A stretch of 64,000 nt of DNA, taken from positions 1,755,501 through 1,819,500 of the forward strand of contig CANTUQ010000160.1 in NCBI GenBank assembly GCA_947683425.1, given 5' to 3'. The position numbers were made by a program, and so were the translations under genes. The notes beneath the pieces are model-generated. The model searched no databases, was not told the DNA's origin, and worked only from the letters and a program-made list of their open reading frames with translations. Source of the stretch: Excoecaria cochinchinensis (Eukaryota > Streptophyta > Magnoliopsida > Malpighiales > Euphorbiaceae). Positions 35,090 to 45,770 of this stretch are shown piece after piece (within the stretch, counting starts at the first letter, position 1; each line of letters opens with the position of its first letter).

Positions 35090-35526
35090 TTATCCTTGAA
35101 GTATCATTCAGTGTAGCTAGCTTAGTTAGTTTCCAAAAAGTCATGGAATAATTTGGGCTTGGTGGACCTATCTAGAAAAGTGAGCTGAATCATGATGGAT
35201 GGCATATAATAAGAGGGGAAGATAGCCTTTTGATCACATTTAATTAGTTCGTGATTCACCGGCATGCCTATTATGGTTTCTATAAGTAGAGACATAATAA
35301 TGAACACAAAAGTTATTTTATAAGATCATGAGTTAAAACAGTGAATGTGAGAAGACCATCTAAGGTTAGGCATGCGTGAAAAAGAGGATCTCACTTTTCG
35401 AGATACTATATATCCTTAATCGGTGTATAACGCTAGTGCTCTTGAGATATGCTGGTCATATGGTCTATCTACATGTATAACTGGAGATTATGACTGGAAA
35501 TTGTTCCGTCATGTGCAAGTGGTAGA
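35090..35526 (+). mobile_element. Copia-1 3' untranslated region, second part, with polypurine tract
   Basis: It continues Copia-1 after the Athila TSD. It matches the reverse complement of 39560-39900 and 36653-36746 in Copia-2. The last bases, GTGCAAGTGGTAGA, correspond to the Copia-2 polypurine tract. Confidence 0.8.
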
Positions 35527-35990
35527 TGATAGAGTTTGGGTGCACCCATGACTTGAAATATGGATAGAGTTCCATATTAAATAAGATTTAGTGTCTTTAT
35601 CTGATAAGAATTATCTAATCCTATCTCAAAAGGAGTTTGAATTAAACTGGAAATTGGTCTCCGGTATTTAGGATACTATAAATAGATAATTAGATGTCAG
35701 ATTTGGTGACGTCAAAATGACTCCATAATGACGCTTAGTTATTTATAATGTGAAACTCATAATGAAAAAGGTGAAACACTCCTATACAAAATCTCCAAAG
35801 GGCTTTTAAACTGTGAAAAAGCTATTGTTATCTCGCAAGTAGGTAAAAGTGAGGCCAATGACACAAAAAGGGATCCTTGTAAACATTTTTGCGCTACAAG
35901 AGTTAGGTACCATTATTGAATGTTACCTTTATTCTATATTAATTTTGCATCAATTACAAAAGGTATTTTTGTCTAAAATCATTTTCCCTC
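35527..35990 (+). repeat. Copia-1 3' LTR, decayed (right end uncertain)
   Basis: It begins TGATAGAGTTTGGGTGCACCCATGACTT, which parallels the Copia-2 LTR start (minus strand, TGTTGGAGTCGGGATG...). A TATAAATA box is at 35677-35684, and GCGCTACAAGAGTTAGGTACC near 35890 matches the LTR tail GCGCTTCAAGAGGTAGGTAAC. The exact 3' end is unclear. Homology is partial and the copy is much older than Copia-2. Confidence 0.6.
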
Positions 35991-36139
35991 TTATTTCCAT
36001 TTTATATATTGTACAGATAAATATAAATACTATTAAATTTAAAATTTTAATATAATTTCACTTTAAAACAAGCTGGTATAAATGCACCAATTTGGTTAAA
36101 GGGCCAAATCGGCTCAAACTAAATAATACCAATAATTAT

Positions 36140-36652
36140 TGTAGGATTTATATCATGCCACATGCATAAATTAAGGTAACAAAATCGGGTTATTTGTTAC
36201 CTACCTCTTGAAGCGCAGACTAAAGCGGAAGTGTCAGCGAGAATCACTTCTGGCGCCACTGGTTTGTCTGTTATCCACAAGCAGGACGACAGCAACTCTT
36301 TCACTGTCTAAAAACCTTTATAAAACAAATACGGGCGAGAGGATAATCCGACAGAGTTTCGGTATCTTGGGAATTTTCTTATCTCCTTTCCACAAAGGAA
36401 AGGGGGCTACTTATAGGCATTTATCTCCCGAAGGAGATGAATGCACACTAAGTAGGAATTAACTCCCATTATGGTAGTTACCCCCTTTAATTTCATATTA
36501 AAGGGGAAGTTAGGGTTGTAGGTGAATATCAAGAGGCACAATCCCTTGATATTCTCCTAATATGGATATTAGTCCATATTAGTAGGATTCCCGGTCCGAT
36601 TCATATATCCCGGGTCAACCCGAGAAGTCATGGGCGCATCCCGACTCCAACA
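36140..36652 (-). repeat. Copia-2 3' LTR
   Basis: Minus strand TGTTGGAGTC...CCTACA, 513 bp, with the TATA-like CCTATAAG at 36410-36417. Confidence 0.94.
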
Positions 36653-36665
36653 TCTCCCACTCGCA
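36653..36665 (-). other. Copia-2 polypurine tract
   Basis: The minus strand reads TGCGAGTGGGAGA directly against the LTR. Confidence 0.8.
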
Positions 36666-37118
36666 CATGACTGAATGATTTTCAGTTGAGTTCTCCAGTT
36701 ATACAGGCAGATAGACCGTGTGACCAGCATACATCGAGAGCACTAGTGTAACACCCCCATACCCCCGGTAAGGAATATCGGGGCGTCACGTGACTCATAC
36801 TTATACATATACATATATACACACTAGCGGGAACGATAACAATAAAATAATCAGACTATCTTTAGCGCCAAACAAAACACATTTCTCTTATAGCATATAT
36901 AAACTGTACATATTACAAAAGCTTTATACATATACATCTTCGGTACATATACCAAACAGTTAACATTTACATATAAACACTGTTCTTTCTATCTACATAA
37001 TGATGTTACTCAAAATGTAAAAACTCTATTTCTATTTTATACAAAAAGAAATCATAACAAAACTCCTAGTGGCCTTGACCCGCAGATGTCCGCTCACTGG
37101 TCCGAACCTGTAAACCTA

Positions 37119-37156
37119 CACGGAAATAACCATCCGTGCTAAGCGATAACGCTTAG
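37119..37156 (-). other. Double-hairpin LTR module, inverted copy
   Basis: CTAAGCGATAACGCTTAG at 37139-37156, next to CACGGA...TCCGTG (37119-37138). Confidence 0.88.
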
Positions 37157-37642
37157 TGGGGATGAAAATAATGCAGAGGACTTCTTTTCGAAGTCACAAA
37201 TAAATCACACAATTCATGTAACAAAATCAACTAGCTCATGCATATAGCTTTTATACGTGTATAGGTTGCATGTTCAAATATCAAATACTATGAGCTCACA
37301 TATATATAACATTTACTCTTTTACTTATTCATGTACATTACAACTTGTACATATCCTTTATTCAAATATACGCTATCATATGTCCACATTCATGTAAACA
37401 TGCTCATGTATTCATATACTTGTATACAGAACTATAATGTACTTAAACATGACTTTCATGTACTATAGCATCTATCCAGAATAATACTTTTAATCATCTC
37501 AAGTTCACTGCACAACATTTAACAGAATGGGCCTGACTTCCTTTAGTTGCGGATACGGGAAACTATAAAAATATTTTCGATAGACCGAAGTCACAAAACA
37601 TTTTCATCTATCTCTATTAAATGACCATTCTCGGGGCTCAAC

Positions 37643-37664
37643 CCGCTTCGCCCAAACGGGGCGG
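37643..37664. other. Conserved GC hairpin, inverted copy
   Basis: Exact reverse complement of the 22 bases at 20218-20239 (core CGCCCAAACGGGGCG), although the surrounding LTR sequence is strongly diverged. Confidence 0.8.
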
Positions 37665-38225
37665 ATTCTTGGCAGCTGCCCTCGATAATCCCTTTATAAG
37701 CATGCTTATCTATCCACTGCTATGGTCAGTCAGGCGAAACATAAAGACTCTATACTCTATATCAGATACATTGCATGTACTCTACTGTTCATTCAAGAAC
37801 ACTATACACTATTTACATTTTAATGGAACAAACCATGTGCATACATATACCCTATGCATATACTCGCATGTAGCCATATAATATCAATGCATCTTTGCAC
37901 TCTACTTTACTAACTAATCAAATACACAATGCAATTTACATGTTCATAGACTTCACACATTATGATTCAATCATAAATGATCAACATCACATGCATATCA
38001 TGTTCAATAATTAAAAAGCATATATACATTTAATTTCATTATTAAACTCTTATGCCATAGCTTTAATCACCTATATTTTCAATTGACAACCACTCACATA
38101 CTCATTCCATAAGGTTAGAAATGAGTTGGACATGCTATAGGAACTTACCCTGAAGTTCGGGTGCAATACGGTTTCAATTCGGGAAGAAAAACACATAAAA
38201 TGGTCAAAATAAAAGGGTGGAGGTT

Positions 38226-38287
38226 GTCACTACTCGTGACAGTGGCCTACTGTCACGACTCGTGACAGTCGTCACTACTCGTGACAG
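38226..38287. repeat. TGTCACG palindrome cluster
   Basis: Perfect TGTCACGACTCGTGACA flanked by two GTCACTACTCGTGAC copies. Compared with the TGTCGCG family, G-to-A in one arm is matched by C-to-T in the other. It lies about 1.27 kb from the LTR start, as in the 18390 element. Confidence 0.88.
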
Positions 38288-39462
38288 AGCCACGAAAATC
38301 CAAACAGAAACCCAATAACATCAATTTTGTTTAGGCTAAACGGACATCGAAACGACATTTTTAGGCAAAACTTCCTTCTTAACAAATCTTCCCTAGGATG
38401 TTAACTTTCAAATGGGACAATGTTAAAGTCAATTGGACATATATAACATCATATATGATCTAAATAATCTGAATTGGTCAAATGAACCGGCCAAGGTAGA
38501 GACACCTCTATTTCGGCCAATTTTCAGCGTCTTAGAGCAAGAATGTGCTCAAGCTTATTTCTGTGACATTTATAGATATATAAGTCAGTGTTCTAATGGA
38601 TTAAGAATCACTCAATTTAGATGTCTAAAACTATACTTATGACAAAAACATCACACAGGGGTCAAATGACAAATAAGCAGAATTTGCCAAATCAAACTCT
38701 ATCATTTACACACACTCTCTTGATCAAATCACATACTTATAAGCATATACACACATATCATAAGTAGCACAAGCAATCAAAATGATATTCACACACGATC
38801 CCTACCTCTAGAAAGCTCGATCTCGTACTTTCTACTCTATTCTGACCTTCTCTTTACCCTTATCGACTCTCTTGCCTCCAGCTTGTACCAAAACCACACA
38901 AAAACACTTGGGTTACTCTTCTTTTTACTTTAAATCAAAAACAGAAACCAAGTAGTAGAAGAAGACTAATGCTATCATAATAGTACTACTTACCTCTTCT
39001 CAAAAATCCACTCTCTTCATCCCAACCCAAATGATTCTCTTTAGGAGCAAATGAAAAAGAGAAGAAAAGAGAGGAAGGTGGAGCACGGCAAAACCAAGGA
39101 AAAGAAAAAAAAAAGAGGAAAGCCAAAAGCTAGGAAATGAATAAAATGAACAAATGTTGGCCGGTCAAACCCAAAGAAGCCAAATCCTCTCACATAAGTG
39201 CCACCAAACCAAATAAATGCCAACAACTTCAATTAATCCACCAATATCTTAAGCCAAGCCAAGCCAAGCCAAGCCAAACCAAGTGTCTCTTCCCTACAAT
39301 AACACTTGGCACACTCCTACAATGCCACTTGTCACTCTCATATGCTGCCACTTGTCACTCTTCTATGACGACACTTGTCACTCTTCTATGATACCATGTG
39401 TCAACTCCCTACAACTCCAAGTCTCCTAGTCCCACTTCTACACACATCTCGCGAGAGGGCTC

Positions 39463-39478
39463 TGTCGCGCTCGCGACA
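39463..39478. repeat. Single TGTCGCG palindrome near LTR start
   Basis: TGTCGCGCTCGCGACA, 16 bp with a central 2-base mismatch, preceded by TCTCGCGAGAG. Confidence 0.9.
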
Positions 39479-39560
39479 GAACTCTCGCACATAAAACTTA
39501 CCTTTTTCGAATAAAAAACTCTGTAATTCTTCTAGGGCCATTTTGGGGTGTGACAACTAG

Positions 39561-40549
39561 TGCTATACACCTGTTAGGAATATATAGCGTCTCGAAAAGA
39601 CGATATCCTCTTATACACGTATGCTAAGGCCCTAGATTGCCTTTTCATATTCACTATTTTAACTCATGATCTCATAAAACAATTTTCGAATTCACTATTA
39701 TGTCGCTACTCATAGAGACATAATAGGCTAGCCAGTGAACCTCGAAATAATTGAATGTGATCTAAAGCTATCTTTCCCTCTTACTATATGCCATCCATCA
39801 AGATTCAGCTCGCTTTTCTAGCCAGGCCCGCCAGGTCCGAATTATTCCATGGCCTCTTGGAGACTAACTAAGCTAGCCACACTGAATCATACTTCAGGAA
39901 TAAGTTAAGGGTTCTGAGGGTCTAAATATAGTAGAGTCTCACAATAGGGAAAGTTGAGATCAATATTTAATTTCCCATCCCTTGGTCACAAAAGCACACA
40001 TGGTATAAAACATATGTCATGGCGTTCGTTCCTTCCCTTAAAGGAGCGCATGTCTTACATTATTAAAACACCATACAGAAGCGTAAGGTTGCGATGCACC
40101 GAAGCACCCAACTTTAGTCCGCTTACTTAGAGACTACTTCTAGCTTTTTAGACAGAACACGGTAGTTACATATAACTAACCATTAGATTCCATACAATCC
40201 TTATTTGGATCTCAATCCAAAGCATACAATTTTATGTATGTCTTTATCTTGCACTTTAATAAGACTCATCTTATAATTTCTGCAAGATGGCACTTTTATT
40301 TTGAACAGGCTCTCGAGCAATCTCATATGTTCAAAATTTGCCTCATCTTAATCTTTGCCAACTCATTGACAAAATCAAGGTAAACACCCTTGTGAGTGGG
40401 CTACTTTTCTGTCCGACATGCTCAATCTCAAATAAATAACAGTAAACATTTACTTATAAACATTCACACTCATGTATAGCTAATAAAGAACTTGTTTATT
40501 ATTCATGAATAACAATTTTTAAGGGGTTACAAAAAAACTACAGTACTAC
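39561..40549 (-). other. Copia-2 3' untranslated region
   Basis: Noncoding DNA between the RNase H stop and the solo LTR, homologous to 13546-14179 and 35090-35526 of Copia-1. No gene. Confidence 0.8.
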
Positions 40550-41336
40550 TCAATTTCTACGCAAACCCTGAGATCTAATGTGCCTCACAAACACATCTCT
40601 AGCTATGGGTTTAGTCAACGGATCTGCTAACATATCATGCGTAGAAATGTACTGTAAGTTCACATCTCCTTGTGCAATAATATCTTTTATGAATTGATAC
40701 TTAATGTCGATATGTTTGGTCCTACTATGAAATTTAGGATCTTTCGTATAAGCTATCGACAATTGACTGTCACTATAGATGGTCATCGGTTCCTCCGAGG
40801 CGGTTACTCTTAGTTGGTCCATAAACCGTTTTAACCAAATTGCCTCTTGTACTGCAGCTGCGGAAGCGACAAATTCAGCTTCCATTGTTGATAAGGCAAC
40901 GCAGGTTTGTTTCTTGCTACTCCACGAGATAGCACCCTTGCCAAGCAAGAATATAAATCCTGAAGTGGATTTTCTATTGTCCACATCTCCTGCCCAATCA
41001 GCATCTGTATATCCTCTCAACCGCAGATCCTCGCCTTGATAACATAGAGAATAATCTGCTGTACCTTTGAGGTATCTAAGTATCCTCTTAACTGCTTTCC
41101 AATATGCTTCGCCTGGATTAGATTGATATCTACTTACCATGCCCACAGCATAGCATATATCAGGTCTCGTACACAACATAGCATACATGAGACTACCCAC
41201 GGCATTGGCATATGGAACGTTCTTCATACGTTCTATCTCATTTGGTATTATAGGACACATTTCTTTGCTGAGAAACTGATTCTTAGCAATAGGGGTATCA
41301 ATAGGCTTGCAGTTGTGCATATTGAATCGTTCAAGT
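40550..41336 (-). pseudogene. Copia-2 RT end and RNase H (open fragment)
   Basis: The C-terminal part of a copia polyprotein, read from the insertion point leftwards: NCKPIDTPIAKNQF, CTRPDICYAVG, then RNase H with GYTDADWAGD, STMEAEF, IYSDSQLS and HSRTKHIDIKYQF, ending near GLRRN. This fragment is open, but it is separated from the rest of RT by the solo LTR at 41337-57753. The codons either side of that insertion are contiguous in the copia RT, and CAAGT is duplicated there. Confidence 0.92.
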
Positions 41337-41774
41337 TGTAACACCCCAACCCATACGTAGGCAAACCCATCCGCAAGGGAGTAGGAAGCCGTATGAATAG
41401 GTGTGTTACCGAATAAAAATGATACAAAGCGTATATAATTACAAAAGAATTTAAAACTTTAATGAGCAAAAACTGAACATACAAAATTCACAAATGCGCA
41501 TATTTTAAACGAAAGCATACACATATACAAATTTACAATCATACAATAGGAGCCTCCGACGAAAGATCGGACAGAGGAAATACTTAAGACATAAATATAA
41601 AAATATTTACATCCCCTAAAATATTACATCATTCTCTTTACATATTATTACATATACATATTATACAGAATTACAAAATCCAGGCTACAGAAACTGAACA
41701 AAATACAAAACTTCTAGCTCCTATGTGGCCGACTCTGCAGATGCGCTACACGATCAAAAGCAACCTGCCACCTG

Positions 41775-41812
41775 CACGGGGAAAAGAACCCGTGCTAAGC
41801 GATAACGCTTAG
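41775..41812 (-). other. Double-hairpin LTR module, inverted copy
   Basis: CTAAGCGATAACGCTTAG (41795-41812) beside CACGGG...CCCGTG (41775-41794). Confidence 0.9.
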
Positions 41813-42643
41813 TGGGGAGAATACACGAAAATATAGACGGCCATTCACAACGGTCGCCAAGGCATAACACATACACAAGGTTGAAAGCATAAAAATCTTA
41901 ACAGATAAATATACATGCTTGCATAATATAGCCATGCACTCGAATGTGCTTAACCACGTTCATACACTCATATGCTTAACACACCCAATTATCACGCAAA
42001 ATCATTATATATATCCAACATACTTTTGTTATACCAAAAGATATATACCAGCCCAAACCCAAGATACGACGTCCAAAACACCACACTTCCACTGCTCAAG
42101 CCTATTACATAAATTATCATACCATGAAACATGAACACATAATAACATACCGAAATTACTACGATAGCTAACAACAAGGAGCTATATAGCATCATATTAA
42201 ATTTGTTACATATGCTAGTTCAAGATCATATTCATAAGTATGCAAATCGGTATACTTAATCTTAATAACTAACAATACATATTCACGTTAATATACATAT
42301 ACTTCAACCACAGTACTCAGTAATTCGGACTCGCATTCATATTCATATTAATTTATCAAAACTACTATACAGAAATGTAGTGTCCATATTATGTGACACA
42401 CCGACTTCACATACACATACTATAAACAAGACCATTTACAGATAACCATAAAGATACAATATACAGGTCAAAGTTACATTTAGCCTGTTCAGAGACTTGT
42501 AATCACATTCACATATCCCAAAATCATACTCATACCGATATCACATTCTTATGTTCGTAACTAATCAGAATCGCATGCTTTTAAACACATATAACAGATC
42601 ATACACCTTCTGACTCACAATAGTGGATATCGAGTAACTGAAT

Positions 42644-42765
42644 TGTACCTTACAGGTACAAATCGAACACATAAGGTACCTTACGGGTACCAATCGAACA
42701 CATAAGGTACCTTACGGGTACCAATCGAACACATAATATAATGTACCTTACAGGTACGAGTCGAA
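42644..42765. repeat. 31-bp tandem repeat with GGTACC-type palindrome
   Basis: Four units of GTACCTTACGGGTACC followed by AATCGAACACATAAG, the last diverged. A related 'gtacctgagggtaccaatgcg' block lies at 3099-3175 in the first solo LTR. Confidence 0.85.
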
Positions 42766-43197
42766 AAGCAACATCATCTTTTTCCACATTCCAAAACATT
42801 TCACATAAAAGGGTTCGCAAGGAACCAGCCAGGGACCTGATCGGGGTCCATTCGTTCAAAGGACGCTGCAGCTACACATAACTCTATTAGGCATGCCTAA
42901 CTATCCACTTACTTGACTCTAGCAGGTCATGCATCATTCAAATCACGTGTCAAATCAGACAGTATATAATACATAATCCAGAGTATAGTAGACACATAAA
43001 GAAATTCGCAACATCAACTATACATCATATTATTCATATTACAAAGCATACAATATAATTCCATTAACATACTTTAGCACTATTCAATGTTCTAAAACTT
43101 ATCAGAGTCAAATATGGAAGCATTATCATGCCAATCATTAACTTAATACTCAAACTTTACTTTTAACAACTAAACCCTTTTTACAAAAATAGGGTAG

Positions 43198-43378
43198 GTC
43201 ACGGTCACAACTAAATTGGTTGTCACCGTGACATACCAAAACTCTCGGCAGAATGCAATCTTGGGGTAACTCACGGTGGTAACCTATTAGGTTGTCACCG
43301 TAACATACCCACACTCTCAAAACATAATGCACTTCTGGGGTACCTCACGGTGGTAACCCATTAGGTTGTCACCGTGAC
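43198..43378. repeat. GTCACGGT palindrome array (three units)
   Basis: Palindromes opening GTCACGGTCACAAC or CTCACGGTGGTAACC and closing GTTGTCACCGTGAC-like, about 73 bp apart. Linkers contain GCAGAATGC and AACATAATGC, related (inverted) to the ATTCTG linkers of the array at 2299. Confidence 0.88.
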
Positions 43379-43701
43379 ATACCCACTGCCCAGAACAAAA
43401 TGTTATTTCACACACACTTTATCATATCATTCATACCGACTATTTGAACATTTATATAAATACTTACTTACCCGATTTGCTGCATTATGGGTCTCCATTA
43501 AAAAGAGGAAATTCATAAGCTAAAAGCATTAAAGCACATTTACCATTATTATGATATATAATCACTTAAATATCCACATGAAACATAATAGCATCATAGA
43601 TATCTTGCATACTAATACATTCTAATAATATTTGTTATCAATGCATGCACCATATAGTATTATTAGGCAATTACTTCAATCACAGGTTCACTACTCATAT
43701 C

Positions 43702-43703
<2 letters not shown>

Positions 43704-43747
<44 letters not shown>
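43704..43747. repeat. AT microsatellite
   Basis: About 22 AT units. Confidence 0.95.
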
Positions 43748-43749
<2 letters not shown>

Positions 43750-44051
43750 TTAAGATCTTGCTTCATACCTATGCATACTTGTTCATATCATACACGTTTA
43801 TATAGATTGAAGTATCAAAATGCTCAATAATGGCGTTAAACTTGACTTGATTCTAATACATACAATTACACATCATTACTTCAATAGTTTGCTATTAATC
43901 TTAATCCTAATCATGTTTATTTTCCATGGGATAACTATTCTTATACTCATTTAATAGTCTTAAACATACATCGGATGGATCCTATAAAGTTCTGGTGCAA
44001 TACGGGTTCAATTCGAGAAGAAAAACACCTAAAATGGTCAAGACAGAAGGG

Positions 44052-44156
44052 GTCACGGTGGTAATGAATTTGGTTACCACCGTGAGATCCAAACTAAGCA
44101 TTCTACCCAGGATTTTCATATGTCACGGTGGTAATGAATTTGGTTACCACCGTGAC
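44052..44156. repeat. GTCACGGTGGTAA palindrome pair
   Basis: Two copies about 70 bp apart. Arm GTCACGGTGGTAA pairs perfectly with TTACCACCGTGAC around a TGAATTTGG centre. Confidence 0.9.
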
Positions 44157-44885
44157 CTACCAAAAATTTGCAAAACAGAAGCTGGAAATCAGGACTGCTT
44201 CTCAACTCCTTTTTGTTGAGCCTAAACGGACATCTAAACGACATTTTTAGGCAGAAATTACTCTTAAAATTTGTACCCTCAGATGTTAACTTCCAAATGC
44301 AACAAATTTAAGATTAATTGGACATCTACAGATTCAGATATGATCTAAACAACCTATAGTGCTCCCCTGAACTCGTCCAGAGAAGATAGCTCTACTTCTT
44401 GACCACTTTTGGGACACTTAGAGTTAAAATTAGCTCAAACCTATTTCTAACACATTTGTAGAAATATATCTTAGATTTCCAAAGGTGCTAATTTCATACC
44501 ATTTGGAGTTGTAAAACTCCCAAAACAGTTTAATAACCGAAGATAGGTCCAGTGCATTCTAACCCAATTTTTCACCCAAAATCCGATTCACATGCACAAA
44601 TGAACAATTTAAACCAACACTCACTACCATCATCATATATCATCAATAAAACGTTCAAGAAAATTATTTTACTCATGAATATACTAAAATTCATACTGTA
44701 AGCACCGTGTCCTGGAGCGGTCCGGATCGGAGGTTACCCTATGATGAAATCAATGTTCAAGGCCTGTGCAGGAGGCTGAAGTTGGAGGTTTTGGTCCCAC
44801 GTTCCATGAGAAATGAGGTTTTTCTACACTTCGGGGGCAGAGGGGGAGAAAACGGGAGTTTTCTGAGTAAAAAAGGTTTTTTGTC

Positions 44886-45119
44886 CTCCACAGACGGCCA
44901 GCCCGTCTGTGGAGATAGCCCGTCGCTTCGAGTCACCGACGGCTCAGGGTTTTTTCCGACGCCCGTCGGAAAGTCACCGCCCCTGTCAGGAGCCGCCTGG
45001 TTTCCCGGAGCACGCAACCATTCTGACGCCCGTCGGTGGATGTGGCAGGGCCGTCGGAAGTGTCCTTGTGTCAGTAGGATTCTTCCGACGCCCGCCCCTA
45101 CGCACCGACGCCCGTCGGT
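44886..45119. repeat. CCGACG-CC-CGTCGG palindrome cluster upstream of TATA
   Basis: A perfect 12-bp stem CTCCACAGACGG/CCGTCTGTGGAG with a 5-base loop (44886-44914), CCGACGCCCGTCGG at 44956-44969, a mutated copy near 45023, and ACCGACGCCCGTCGGT at 45104-45119. Confidence 0.9.
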
Positions 45120-45129
45120 CGTGTCTGGC

Positions 45130-45137
45130 TATATAAG
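45130..45137 (+). promoter_or_regulatory. TATA box of Tat-type LTR
   Basis: TATATAAG in GGCTATATAAGGTCC, 11 bases after the last palindrome of the cluster. Also at 55488-55495 in the 3' LTR. Confidence 0.75.
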
Positions 45138-45649
45138 GTCCGGATTTTCACTTCAAAAAGGGTTGGAAAATTTTTTAGAAGGGGAAACTCTGCCAAAATT
45201 CGAGCACATTTTCTCTCTCTTCCAAAAACACACATTTTCCAAAGAACTTTACTTAATCAGGGATCAAATCGATCAAAGGAACTAAAAGCTAATTAGTTTT
45301 CTTTAGATTTGGGCTCCTAAATCGACTTTCTGAAGGATCGGAGGTGAAATAGCTTATTTTCTCCCTCTAATCTTTCATTCTCTTACTTTCTCGTGGAACG
45401 CGCGGGGATCTAACCGACATCAAAATTCTACCCAAGGCAACTATCTGAGGGTAAATATTCCGGATTCTCTCTCCATTTTTATCTCATATTTAATTATTTA
45501 TCATTTATTTATTCATCCCGTGAAAATTTTTGAATACGTGTTATTACTTTTCTTCATTTTGACTCCCTCATCTCCTTCTTGGATAAAACTTGTTTTTTAT
45601 CTCGAAAGTCCCTTTTCTCCTTTCTGTTTTTCGGATACAGAGGTGACCG

Positions 45650-45770
45650 ACGGGTCATCTTTATGACCGACGCCCGTCGGTCACCTACCTACAGACGCCC
45701 ATTCTTGAGTGACAAACGGGCATAGCGACTAACCAAACCGACGCCCGTCGGTCAACCAGGAAAGGCCGTC
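45650..45770. repeat. Second CCGACG palindrome cluster (transcribed part of LTR)
   Basis: TGACCGACGCCCGTCGGTCA (45664-45683; 9-bp arms) and ACCGACGCCCGTCGGT (45737-45752), with partial copies. It lies about 520 bp after the TATA box, so it would be in the RNA. Confidence 0.88.

Larger units (their letters stand above)
36747..39555 (-). mobile_element. Solo LTR, Tekay-like (2809 bp), in Copia-2 3' untranslated region
   Basis: The plus strand runs TGTAACACCCCC...GGGGTGTGACA, with TSDs ACTAG at 36742-36746 and 39556-39560. The minus orientation follows from the inverted double hairpin (37119-37156), about 400 bp from its 3' end. It shares the 22-bp GC hairpin with the 18390 element. It has palindromes at 38226-38287 and a single TGTCGCGCTCGCGACA at 39463-39478, 77 bp from its start. 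No internal sequence remains. Small open frames in it are not credible genes. Confidence 0.9.

Noticed and set aside
44707..45285. 192-aa ORF (and 212 aa at 55005-55643)
   Set aside because: Contained in the LTR, spanning the promoter palindromes and the TATA box. Duplication simply reflects the two LTRs.
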